From: Neelides folsomi
Lineage: Eukaryota > Arthropoda > Collembola > Neelipleona > Neelidae
Length of the DNA: 64,000 bases
Reading direction: 5' to 3'
Assembly: GCA_034687125.1 (NCBI GenBank)
Contig: JAQGBZ010000266.1
Coordinates: 23,550-87,549 of the forward strand
In this document: positions 48,401-59,677 of the stretch, one piece after another
Position numbering within the stretch: position 1 is the stretch's first letter
How the letters are laid out: every line of letters starts with the position of its first letter
Position numbers and translations under genes: made by a program
The notes under the pieces: generated by a model
What the model was told of the DNA's origin: nothing
Databases searched by the model: none
What the model saw: the letters and a program-made list of their open reading frames with translations, nothing else

Positions 48401-49653
48401 TTGAAACATAGGGATAATTAGATTATCCCTATGTTTCCATATGATTGGATTTGTACTTCAATATTAATTTATCAATATCAATATAAACCCTTTCAATTCT
48501 CCAAGTATATATTAATATTATCTGTATTCTAATATATTATCTCTATATTAATATATCTGTATTCTATACTTATTAATATGATTTTGGAACTTATTATACA
48601 GATATAATATATTATGTATAACACTTAAATGTAAAAGGGCAGAAGGTTTTAAACGGAAAATGTTAAATTCAATTTTTGAAAATGTCAGGTAACTCTTTTA
48701 CCATTTTTACCTTTACTTTCTTCTTTTTTCTTTCCTTTTCCCGAGATACTTGATATTTTACTTCCAATACTTGTGTTGAGTTCTCTTTGAACTTTGTCTA
48801 AATTGCTCTCGAGATTCTTAACTCGGAGTCGAAGTGTCAAATTCTCACTTTCAAACTTTTCCCTTTCAACCAAGAGCTCTGAGTGAACGTGGGCCGAATC
48901 CCCATGACTGTGTTGGATTAAAAAATGATATGTGACAATGGTTTATTTGTGTATTATCCAAACTTTTCAATTCAATGTTTACTTGTTGACATCCACAGCT
49001 GACAGCTTGGAAGTTAACTCATAATTTTTGGACTGGAGTTCACGAACGCATTTGTAAAGAGTTTCAACATCGGCTTCAGCCGTTGTGTATCTCACCACCA
49101 ATGATTTATTCTTTTCTTCGCTCCTATCATTTAGTAAATAAATAAATCAATAAGATAATTTCAATAATATTAATATAATGAACAAATTTCAAACTGCTAA
49201 AGTACAAGAGATTTTTTAATTAAATAAGGAATTAATTAATTAATTAAACTGACTCTAAAAGCTCAGCCACGTGGAGTTTCTTCATTGTTCCCATTTTCTC
49301 TTTCAGTCGATTGATTTCATTGACAGTGTCTTTGTAATAATTCAGCTGCATCTCCTGATCTTTTATCTTCCTTTGCAGATCCTGAACTCATACATTCAAT
49401 ATATTACTAACTTGTTACATAATCCATACATTATATTTTATATTAAGATTAAATATATAGCTATTGAAATTACTCTCATATCGGCTTCAAGATTTATAAG
49501 TTCAATCTTCTCATATCCTGTTCCGTGTTGGGGGACGTTAGGTTCCATAGTTAAGCTCGAGCTTGTAGTTTTTGATGGCAAAGAATTAATTTTAAAGAAG
49601 GGAGCTTCGCGATTTTCCATTTTCTCCATTTTACTTGACATTTTACGGATCAA
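45479..49653 (-). CDS. Long coiled-coil protein (unassigned)
   Basis: About 13 exons: 49653-49474, 49381-49250, about 49123-48983, 48907-48711, 48394-48236, 47978-47821, 47728-47537, 47372-47043, 46886-46806, 46664-46539, 46393-46202, about 46107-45968, 45852-45479. The product is over 800 aa. Almost every internal exon encodes charged heptad-like helix (for example LEADMRDLQRKIKDQEMQLN, QLTQINKVYEEELLALSE, LAEREKLESRWQDRWNRHQQ). Both ends are non-coiled; the C-terminus is basic and Ser/Lys-rich (GKSHKKGKTRSSKSAKGK). The pattern fits centrosomal, ciliary or cytoskeletal scaffold proteins, but no family motif is recognised. The junction of exons 2 and 3 is uncertain: the obvious donor and acceptor leave different phases, and an acceptor 18 nt inside the exon would restore the frame. 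The first ATG could be that of MIRKMSSK or of the nearby MSSKMEK. Confidence 0.75.
48403..48437. repeat. Perfect 16-bp hairpin next to a splice acceptor
   Basis: GAAACATAGGGATAAT, three bases (TAG), then ATTATCCCTATGTTTC: a perfect 16-bp inverted repeat with a 3-nt loop. In the coiled-coil gene it lies in the intron upstream of the exon at 48394, with its edge only about 8 nt from the intron's 3' end, so it overlaps the usual branch point and pyrimidine-tract zone. Confidence 0.95.
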
Positions 49654-51110
49654 ATTTAATCTTTTAGATATTACTTTTCTGATGTATAAAATTCTATCAG
49701 TAATCTTAAATTATTGACTTTTATACAACGGGTGTATTTTGATTGTAAAATATATTTAGACAACGTCTCTCGATGAACATGGAAAATACTTTATAATTTA
49801 TACACGGTTGCAAGGTGCGGTTGCTTTACATTTTAATAATTTTAACCAGTTTTGTTGCAATAATGTTCTTTTGTTTTAAAATAGTTCCCCTGACAGACTC
49901 AATACTTTCCGGTATATCAATATAAGCTCTCGGAGATCATTAATAAAGCTTATTGACTTAGCCTTCATTCGGTTCATTTACCATTTGTCAGCACCAGCAT
50001 TTCAGCTATAAAGATATTAAATGATCGAAATGACAAAATGAAACAATATTTTATTTAATTTATAGTAAAATCAGATGAAACTAATTGTAAATATACGGTA
50101 AGATGTAGTAGTACTAACATTAAGTAAGTAGATGCTATCGAGTTAATTATAAGAGTTCCATTATAAACTTCAATAATACCCTTTTATGCAAAATCAAGTA
50201 ATGCGAATGAAAAGATCCTTGTGATTGCAAAATGACAATTTTTTATTCATTTATTTATTAAAATCAATATTAAGATAGCAAATGTAACAAAGAACATACA
50301 ATTCATATTTTCATATTGAATAATATTGTTCTAATTTAAAACTCTTGATTGCGAAACATCATCTATACTTACTTAAAATACAATACAATAGATAAAATTA
50401 TGAATTTTAAAGGACTGTAAAGTTTAACATTCTGAAAATTTCATATATCCAAATACACTATTGTCATGTTTATATGAGAAAGGTAAATCTCGCTCAATAC
50501 TATGTAATGTACTATGTAAATAAATGTATTACACGAGTAATTATTATTCCATTTGTCTGATGCACAATTAAATAAGTAGATATTGTAGCGTAAAATTTTA
50601 GAAAAAAAAATTAGGATATTTTTGCAATATTTAAAAATGATAGAAAGGTTAATAAGCATATGAAACAGATATTGTAAATATATGATGGAAACACAACAGC
50701 ATTACACTACACAAGTGTCTGTAATCTGTATTTTGACATTTATTTAAACTTTAGGCATGTTTGTATTTAATTAACATTTTGTATGAAATATATTTATTTG
50801 TATTATAATTTGTATGCAATTCCATGCTCTTCACTCTTCAAGTATCGATAGAGCATTATCACATATAAATTACAATTAAGTTGTCTGGATTTACTAAACA
50901 TAACTCCTCAAATGGGGAAATTAAGCCTTAATTGATGTAGACTTCATTCCATTAGTTAAAGGTTCAATGAGCACCGAAAATCAATATTTAAAAGATAAAT
51001 CCTATACTTATATTTAATGTACTTACAGAATAGATATTATATATGTAATGTATAATTAAAAGTTATTATTGAAGATATGAGGAAGCAATTTTATTTAAAT
51101 AAAATTAAGA
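49654..51110. other. Intergenic region between coiled-coil gene and DNAJC1
   Basis: AT-rich with no gene supported. It holds the 5' flank of the coiled-coil gene and the 3' flank of DNAJC1; a minus-strand AATAAA near 51,092 is a plausible DNAJC1 polyadenylation signal. Confidence 0.5.
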
Positions 51111-53580
51111 CTAAGAATGGGCTTCGTCCACAATGAGCCAGTCATTGTCTGAAGAAGATGAAGAAGAGTCTTGTCGTCCAACTAATAGCTTATTTTCACT
51201 CTTATTACTTTCATCCGATTGCGCTTGGCGAAGTTGATCTTCCAAAATTGACTCATCTGTCTTTACAGTACTTTGAGTATCAACAGGAGTTGAATTCTCT
51301 TCGTTATCTTTTTCAGTCGAATTGGGTTGAGGGACACTTTGAATACTTATTACTTTTTCTTCTTTAATTGCAGGTTCAGGCTCATTTGAACCTTTATCCG
51401 TTTTCTTCTTCTTAACTAAATAAGTTAAATACTTAAAGCGCTGGATACATTCGTCCTATAAAAAAAATCAAAAGCACATTATTAAAATGTGTAACCAAAT
51501 TTTAAAATGGAAGACAAATCTACTAACTAAATTATAATTTAATATTAATTTAATTTTATTACGAACTTTTGTCCGACTCTGAACCATTTCAGCAATTTTG
51601 TCCCACCGATCCGAAGCTTCTTTTGGATATTTTTGCAGAGCTTTTTCTAATGACTTTTGTTCTTCCACGGTCCAATTTTCAACGCTTTTTCCTTCCCCTT
51701 TCACTGCTTTGGTTTTGACCTTAATCTTTGGTTGCACAGGAACTTCTTCTTCTTCAGTTTCTCTTTTAGCTAATTTTTCAAGAACCTAATCAAAGTAAAA
51801 TAGGTAAATATCGAGATCAAAGTTTGTAAATGGTTTAATAATTTTACTGAGATTTAGTATTTAAGGATGGTAAGTATTTAAAAATCAAACTAATGAAATT
51901 AACAATTAAATTAAATGGTAAATGTTTTTACCTTTTTAGCCATGAAAGTCACTTCTGGAACAGGGCGATTTAAAAGTGCAGAAATTTTCTCCCATCGTTC
52001 TGGAGTTCCTCCAGGGAACTTTGAACAAAGTTTCGCCAACTCAGCAATGTCGTCATCCGTCCAAAGACCGCCACTTATCATTGGAGGAAGCTTTGGCATT
52101 GGATTTTCATCCTTGATCTCTTGATTGGTCCATCCTGGAGGAAGTTCTTCTCCGTCTTCTTTCTCTGGAATTGGAATTGTCTTTCTCTTTCGAGGTTTCT
52201 TTGGTTCTTCAGCCAAGAGTTTTTCTGCTTTAAGACGTTCTTCTTCCCTTTCCTTCTTTATCCGTTCTTCCTCTCTCTTTTCTTTTTCTTGTTCCAAGTA
52301 TGCGAGAATGTCTCCAGGCATATTGAAGATCATATACTTGAAAAATCGGAGTATTTGAAAAGGTGCGATATTCCATAAACTGAAAAAATAATTCAAGATT
52401 AATTTTAAGTTTCTTCACTTCGTTCCCAATTATGACAATCAATTATTTTAAAAATGCTTAAGCTGTATGAAATCTTTTACCTGGGAGTTTGAAGATAACT
52501 GTCAAATTCAGCAGAAATTTCTTCTGCTCGACCATCTCTTTGTGCCTTTCTATGACGTAGAGCCTTTTTAAGATTTTTATCTTTCATTTCATTCTGTCAA
52601 TTTGAACAAAAATAATCGGTCAATTTAACTTAATGCCAAAATCATTAATTAAATATTTAACCAATTAATATATAGTATAATAGGATAAAATGAGAACAAA
52701 TCCAAGTTTGATATTTAAAACTTACGAGTGATAATTTTTGTTCAAAGTAAGATGCCCAAGCTGCCAAATATTGCCCAATTGAAACGATTGATAAAATTAT
52801 CACAGCGACTTGCCATAAAGCAAATTTTCTTGCTCGTCTGAAGTAAAATATTGGTTGTCGCCAGTTAGGAAGTCCGTCTACTAATACTTGGTGATAACTT
52901 TCTCTCAGCTCAGCATTTTTTAAAACTTCGTAAATCCCGACCAACTAAAATAAATATTATATTAAATAATCTAAGAAAGTATAAAAATGATGAGTAATGT
53001 ACTCTTTTTCATATACTTTTATATTATCTAATTAAAATGACCATACCTGTCGAAATTCAGTTGAGGCATCCGGCGAAGGATTTTTGTCAGGATGCAATTT
53101 TACTGAAAGTTTTCTATAAGCTTGTTTAATCTCTTTAGATGACGCATCCTAAAATAAATAAAGTGTGTCAAGTGTTGGCAAAATAAAGTTATTGCTGTCC
53201 CACATTATGAAAAATTAATTAATGGATATTTAGGACATTATCAACATTGTGACAATTTAATATTAAAGAGCATATTGAAAATTTCTTGATTACCTGTGTT
53301 AGTCCCATAACCTCATAAAAATTTTTCCCGACTTCTTCGACCAAATCGAACATTTCTGAAATGTAATAAATGCATGGTTAATGCATGGCTTTCTATTTAA
53401 TACGAAGTTTGGGAGGTTTAATGGGAGCATTACAATTTCTTCCTCCCATGCATAATACATGTTCAATAACTTACCAAATTCTGCATTATCCCATCCTCGT
53501 ACATTTTCAAAAGAACCAATTATAAGTAAAAGACAAAATGTGTAATGCAAAAATTTATTATTTGACTTTTCGTAATACAT
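51111..53580 (-). CDS. DnaJ homolog subfamily C member 1 (ERdj1)
   Basis: Eight exons (53580-53475, 53355-53294, 53148-53047, 52944-52726, 52593-52481, 52379-51932, 51785-51567, 51455-51111) join in phase to 537 aa, close to the human length. An N-terminal signal segment (FLHYTFCLLLIIGSFENVRG) precedes the J domain (about residues 45-105) with the catalytic HPD in KLHPDKN. A transmembrane helix follows (VAVIILSIVSIGQYLAAWA), then a highly charged KREEERIKKEREEER linker and two SANT/Myb repeats: WTDDDIAELAKLCSKFPGGT with RWEKIS, and WTVEEQKSLEKALQKYPKEA with RWDKIA. Known role: ER membrane J-protein that stimulates BiP in the lumen, with the SANT repeats on the cytosolic side. One donor is GTTCGT, weaker than the others. 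It is head-to-head with TRNT1. Confidence 0.95.
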
Positions 53581-53813
53581 TTTTCCCCGTTAAATGAAAT
53601 TTTGTCCCAGATGTTAATTATTTAATATTTTTAATTTCGATTTATTCTAGTTATCCCGGACTTAAACGCAGGATATTGCATTGGCTTACTTTGGCCATAA
53701 GAATGGAAATTGTCCATTTTCCATGTGCCGGCAAAATCTGCAAATATTTTCGTCAGCAATTTTAATTGTCAATTAAAATTGATGAGGGTCAATAATTAGA
53801 TTTTACCGTATTG
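53581..53813. promoter_or_regulatory. Bidirectional promoter region of DNAJC1 and TRNT1
   Basis: Only 233 bp separate the two divergent start codons, so both 5' leaders and promoters must share this interval or overlap it. It is AT-rich, with no clear TATA box and no specific factor site that I can support. Confidence 0.6.
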
Positions 53814-56073
53814 ATGCTTATATCTAAGGTTTTAATAGCCCGTAGTTCTTTCCTTAGTCTTTTCATCTCTAATCAAAATCAAAAACCAATTTCATCAGTT
53901 CGGGTAAGTTCCATTGCTTTATCAAATATCATTCTTCATTCCTCACTTTAACTTTAATTGTTTAAATAATAGTTTGAATTTTAATTATTTTTAGACTCTC
54001 GTCTTACCATTAGCGAGTTACTTCTCAACTAAAGCAAATTCGCCAAAAAAAGAATTCAGAAGATTTCCAATTAATAGACCGAAAGGCAATTTGAAGAAAA
54101 TGAAAATTGAATCTGAAATTTTTCACCAACTCTTCACTCCAGAGCTAAATACATTGTTAAACATATTCAAGAAATATGATTTCGAAATTAGAATGGCTGG
54201 TGGACCAGTTAGGTATAAAAACTACATTATAAATGCACTCTTCCTTTTAACTATTAAAATGGAACTAACATTTATAAATTGCCTATTAAAAATTTTATTT
54301 ATGAGGAATTTTCATTACTTCTAGGGATCTTTTAATGGGCATTAAACCTGCAGATCTCGACTTTGCCACAACAGCTACTCCGGACGAGATGAAAGAAATT
54401 TTTACAAAAGAAGAAATCAGAATGATTAACACCAAAGGGGAAAAGCACGGAACGATCACAGCTAGAATTAATGAGGCTGAAAATTACGAGGTTTCTTTTA
54501 TAACTTTAAAAACAGCATGTGAAATAAACATTTATTTATCTTCATTTTATCTTCATTTGAATTTTATAACATTGAATGTTAAATATAATGTCTAGATAAC
54601 CACTCTAAGAATTGATGTTGTGACTGATGGGAGACGTGCAGAAGTGGAATTTACCAAAGACTGGGAATTGGATTCTGGCCGTAGGGATCTCACCATTAAT
54701 TCAATGTTCCTTGGTGAGTTTTTAAACTTCGTGATCAAAAGTATTGGATTTGACTTTATTTCTTATTCATTTATAGATAAAGAAGGAATTGTTTACGATT
54801 ATTTTAATGGAACCGAAGACGTTAAGAATCGCTTGGTAAGATTCGTAGGAAACCCCGTTGATCGAATTCAAGAAGATTATTTGAGAATTCTCAGATACTT
54901 CAGGTAATTCACGAGATTGAGATTCTGTTTAAGTAATTATATAATTCTACTATGTTTACATTTAAAAGTTACAATTATTTTATCATCAATGTTCTAATTC
55001 TAATTTTCTGTTTCATTAATAAAACCCTTTTATATTTAATAAATTTAGATTTTACGGGCGTATATCAGAATTTGCTGATCGTCACGAAGAAGTCACTTTA
55101 ACTGCCATCAAATCAAATGTTGAAGGCCTTGAAATTATATCTGGGGAACGAATTTGGACCGAAATGAAGAAAACTCTCTCAGGGAATTTCTCAAAGGAGC
55201 TTATGCTGAAAATGTTGGAATTGGGAATCGGGCCAAAAATTGGAATCCCAGAAAAAGTCAATATTGAAGAATTTTCCAATTTGGTTGACAGATTGAAAGA
55301 ATTGAAATTAACAGTGAATCCTATTGTCCTCATTGCTGCCTTACTTTACACTCCAGAAGAAGTAAATTGATATTTTGACTTGATATTTTGAAAAGAAATA
55401 AGTATCTATAATTCTATACGATGAAAATACTTAAAATTATTAAAATATATTTATTAATACATTGACTTTTGTTTTAGTGTGCTGATTTTCACAAGCGAAT
55501 TAAATTGAGTGCTTATGAACGTGACTTATGCAATTTCATTATCGTTTATCGACACGAAGCTGTGTTTTCACTCAAGTAATTTTATCAAAGCTGAATTTGT
55601 CAATTAGTTTAGTTAAAACAGAATTAGTCTAAGCTAAACTTTAATCCTAACATGAGGTTTTTTTTATTATTTTAATTTAGACAATACAAAGACATGACCA
55701 TCTTCAGTAAAAGCAAGCAGACTGATTTCCGTCAATGGGTCGAAGAATTACTCAAATACAAAGGTCAAAAGGGAATTTTAGCTGAATTTCAAGCATGGAT
55801 TGTGCCCAAGTTTCCTGTCAATGGACACATGCTCATGGAAAGTAAAATTCCAGGTAAAATCTGCATAAATTAATAATTCAATTATGATTACATATTTCGG
55901 ATATTTCCAATGCTTTCTATATTATATTATATGAAATTGCTTTTTCAGCAGGAAAATCAATGACCAAAGTGATTCAAAAATTAAAAGAAGAATGGGCAGA
56001 TTCAGATTTTAAATTGACGGCCGAGGAACTTCTCATTCAATTGCCAGCAATTCGTGAAGAACTCAAACTTTAA
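53814..56073 (+). CDS. CCA tRNA nucleotidyltransferase, mitochondrial-targeted
   Basis: Nine exons (53814-53903, 53995-54212, 54325-54490, 54596-54713, 54777-54903, 55049-55361, 55478-55575, 55681-55853, 55949-56073) give 475 aa. The enzyme adds CCA to tRNA 3' ends. Class II nucleotidyltransferase motifs are intact: GGPVRD, the metal-binding [10 protein letters not shown], the nucleotide-selecting [10 protein letters not shown], and [15 protein letters not shown]. The first two exons encode a basic, acid-poor leader ([20 protein letters not shown]), typical of a mitochondrial presequence; the conserved part starts near [17 protein letters not shown] second Met there (MKKMKIESE) could give a cytosolic form, as known for this enzyme. 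The last acceptor is a tandem CAGCAG, which can add or drop one alanine. AATAAA follows near 56,139. Confidence 0.96.
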
Positions 56074-56281
56074 AATTGATAAAAAATCCTTTGAAATCAA
56101 AAACATTGTTATGACTTTTATATCTTTGAACTTTTTAATAAATACATCAAATGAAAGGAATTCAAACTTACTTTATTGTGTATTTCACTTTCATTTCATT
56201 TCAAGTTAACAACTTCGTTTCAGTTGAAATTGTTTGAATTTAGTTGGAAAATCTTAAAAGTAAATTGAAATTTAACTAAAA

Positions 56282-57917
56282 ATGTTGTTCGAATATGAAC
56301 CAAAAATAGGAAGAGTCATCGACATAAAAAAACTCCCAAGCCATGAACGAATGAATCTTGAAATTGCAATTGAAAATCGGAGGAAAAAGCATCTTGAAAA
56401 ATTAATACCAAAGAGCTATGACGAATGGCTTGACTTTCTCACGGGAATTGTCAAAAGTCATGTTCAAATTGAACATTTATCTGAAGGGTATTTTAATTTT
56501 TATCAATCTACCTCCTATCAATATTGTTCCTAACTATTTTATTTCTCTTTTCTTACACGTAAATAAAAAGGGAGTTTCGAAGAATTATCGAAAATTCACG
56601 ACCGTTACTTGGAAGAGTTGTTCGCCCTCCTCCGAATGATCCAGACGCACCTGCATGTATGAATTGGACAGAGGACCAAGTTGCTGTTTGGATTGAAGAA
56701 ATGGGATGGCCACATTTGAAAGTGAAATTAACATAATTTGGAAATTACAAATTAATTGAATTATTTTAATTTTATAATCTTTATTATCTTAATTTAATCC
56801 TTGATTCTTTGAATAATTGGAATTTTTATTAAATTTTATTAGAATATGTTTCTTATGAATCACATCAATGGAAGAAAATTAGTTGAAATGGATGTGAACA
56901 ATTTGAGAAAAATGGGAATGATTTATTTTGATGAAATGAAGGTTAAAGTATTATATTTATACAGAATTTATGTAAATTTTTATAAATTTTTAAATATTTA
57001 ACTATAAATTTAATTGATAATTAACTAATTATATTCTATAATTTAAAGGTTGTCGCAGCTGAAATAAGAAAGCTTCTTGGCCTTCATGGACCGAACATAA
57101 TCCGAGCAATTATGAGGATTAATCCTAATGAACTCTTCTTAAAAAAGCGAGTATTTTCTGGATGCACATACGACCAACTTGTTTTCAAAGCATTTGTTCT
57201 CAAGTTGGGCTTTGACTACGATGTCATCAAGAATAACAAGAATGTTCAAATTCCTTGTTTGATTAAACTCTTCATAAAGAAAGAAGGCGACACGAGAGTT
57301 TATCCAGAAGAGCAAGATGAAGATGATGAGAATGATGGGCTCAGACTTAAAAACGCTCCTACTGGTAATGAACTCATTAACATTTAACTAATGAATCATT
57401 AACTAAAGATAATTTTAATCTACTAATACTAATAATGATAATTTTCATTTTAGTTGAATTCGTCGTTAAGAATATGCTTGCAAGAAACAAAATGATTGAC
57501 GAAATAATTGAAGAAATCGTTGAACTGATTTTTGAAATTTCCAACGACCGGGATGTGTCAGATGCAATTAACAATTTGGCGAAGCGTTTAAGCACAAATA
57601 TTGATGATATGGGAATGTTGAGAGAAATTGCGGAAGATTTGCTCAAACACTTTGATCGGACTGTTGAGGTCATGAGCGAAATTGATGAATTTGAAAAGTA
57701 CATTGACCCAACTCTTGACCCCGAACAAGTGAAACATTTCCGTGGATTTGTTGAGAAAGTTGTGAACAACGTGATGGAAGTTGCTTTCCTTTTGTGTAGC
57801 GGAGAACTCACTTTAGAATCAATCTTCAAAACTGCACCGATCTTTGAAGACTTCATTGATGATATTATTTTAGAAGCTGAAAATACTTTGAACAAAAGAT
57901 TACTTATAAATGTTTAA
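56282..57917 (+). CDS. SAM-domain protein, SAMD15-like
   Basis: Five exons (56282-56487, 56571-56721, 56843-56941, 57049-57364, 57454-57917) give 411 aa in phase. An N-terminal charged segment leads into RVVRPPPNDPDAP and a SAM domain (about residues 98-165): NWTEDQVAVWIEEMGW, then FLMNHINGRKLVEMD, NLRKMGMIYFDEMKV and EIRKLLG. The INGRKL and MG-x-FDEMKV wording resembles vertebrate SAMD15. The C-terminal 240 residues are predicted helical and acidic (DEIIEEIVELIFEIS), without a domain I recognise. SAM domains mediate protein or RNA binding; the role here is unknown. The ATG lies 208 bp after the TRNT1 stop on the same strand. Confidence 0.85.
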
Positions 57918-58321
57918 AACTTATAAATGTAAAATATTTATGTTTTACATTTGTTATAATAAATACCCTAACTTTCAAATCGAATATACGATACACTAAA
58001 AATTATACATACATTCCTATTTTTAATATAAAAACTGTCTAGTATTATTATATATATAAGCATATTTTATCCATTTCACACTACTTCACAATGAGCTTTT
58101 TTTAATCAATAATGATAATGATAATTTAATAGGAGCATAGCTAAACTCGCACGAGTTTAATTGGAAGTAATTGGGACTTCCTTTCTTAATGAATTCTTAT
58201 CGATCGTCTTTTCACATTCATTTAATATGAAATTTTGTTTATTTTATCAATGACAGTAACCGATAACGTGACATAAAAAGTTCGCGATATACATACAATG
58301 TACACATATGATTTAATGGAA

Positions 58322-58352
<31 letters not shown>

Positions 58353-58560
58353 ACATTATTAACATTAAAACTTGAATTCAGAAGTTCATAGATAAGAAAT
58401 TTAAAATTTACCAAGTTTATGTCACTGACATGAACAAACAATGACAGAAAACAATGGAAGAATTATTTGATTTTAGATTTCACCATTAAAATTTACTAAT
58501 TCATAACCATACATTCACTCAAGAATTTTGTTTGCCAATTAAAATATGATACACAAAATA
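57918..58560. other. Intergenic region before the TIR element
   Basis: AT-rich with no gene seen. It includes a (TA)n microsatellite of about 13 units at 58327-58352. Confidence 0.6.
58327..58352. repeat. (TA)n microsatellite
   Basis: An uninterrupted alternating TA run of about 26 bp, preceded by GTG and followed by ACATT. Likely length-polymorphic. Confidence 0.9.
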
Positions 58561-59590
58561 CGGCTCAGTTTTACTTTCCCGGTACACTTTTAAGGCAAAT
58601 TCCGGCAATTGCCGTGATGGCAACTGCCGTTAAATCACTACGATATTACATATGTACAGTCTCAAAATAATAAAAACTGGGTATTGTCGCAAGATTTGGC
58701 ATGTTTTACACATGTGTACACATTTACGTGTAGAATGCTACGGTATAAGTCAACAATATGGGGATATTAAATATACGGAGAGTGCTTATATACTAATTCG
58801 ACTATTCTAATTACAAATTTGAAGTTTGCGTCGCTCGCGTAAAATGACAAAGTTATGAAAAGTTATTAGAAAGATTTCACTTTTCCCCCTTTTCTGTGAA
58901 ATGTTTTTGCTTTGTATACATATCCCTTTGAATGTATTCTAATACAAAGGCAAAAACTTTAAATAGGAGTTCACAATTTTGTTATTTTATGTGAGCGATG
59001 CATACTAACTTCGGATTCGTCATTAGCATAGTCGAATTATTATAAAAATACTCACCTTATATTTAATTTCGCCAGTTCCCATATTCTTGACTTATTTAGA
59101 ATGCTACCAATATTAGCATGAGTAGCCTTTAAATCCTGCGATAGAATATTTTAAATTCAACTATATATTTTTCAGTTATTTAGGGAAAATATGCAACATG
59201 TATTGTAATGAAATTAAATGAAACTAAATATTGCGAGCGTGCAAAGACTTTTAAAAAGTTTTCAATTTGCGTATTTGTTGCATTACTCGAGAGCTTGGGG
59301 CTATTTTCAAAAAATTACATTCTTTTTCTAACATGCATTATTCATGTAAAATTTCAATTATGCATGTTATGTTAAAAATATTTTGTTAAAAAACAATTGA
59401 TTTAACTACAATTGCCTTCAAATTTTTATTTAGGCAATTGCCTAAAAAATTGCCGTCATGTTTTAGGCAATTGCCACAGTTAACTTTTGCCGTAATTGGT
59501 ATTATTTATGTTGGTGGGCAATTACAGTTACGGCAGCCGGCAATTGCCGAATTTGCCTTAAAAGTGTACCGGGAAAGTAAAACTGAGCCC
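58561..59590. mobile_element. Non-autonomous TIR transposon (MITE-like), 1,030 bp
   Basis: The left end (CGGCTCAGTTTTACTTTCCC...) recurs inverted at the right end with near identity over about 55 bp; the only differences are the first base and one indel near GGCAAATT-CGGCAATTGCCG. The flanks on both sides are AATA (58557-58560 and 59591-59594), a candidate 4-bp target duplication. No transposase frame exists inside. The superfamily is not assigned. The subterminal TIR sequence is itself palindromic (CGGCAATTGCCG). The right end lies 87 bp before the ionotropic receptor start codon. Confidence 0.85.
58793..59039. repeat. Imperfect palindrome nested in the TIR element
   Basis: The left arm 58793-58860 (TAATTCGACTATTCTAATTA, GTCGCTCGCGTAAAATGACA) pairs with the right arm about 58970-59039 (reverse complement TAATTCGACTATGCTAATGA, CATCGCTCACATAAAATAAC). 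An inner pair, TTTTTGCTTTGTAT and ATACAAAGGCAAAAA, makes the hairpin almost continuous. It looks like a separate foldback element inserted in the larger one. Confidence 0.8.
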
Positions 59591-59677
59591 AATATACACA
59601 ACTTCCAATTATTTAACCAATTTCTTAAATTAAACGAGTTTAGTCGTATAAGTGAACAGTCCTAATTCCACAATCCA

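Noticed and set aside
48403-48437. Resemblance of the hairpin (TAGGGATAA) to a homing endonuclease site
   Set aside because: Only the first nine bases agree and no such enzyme gene is present; treated as coincidence.
59438-59665. Plus-strand frame starting MPKKLPSCFRQLPQL
   Set aside because: It lies across the terminal repeat of the TIR element and has no coding support.
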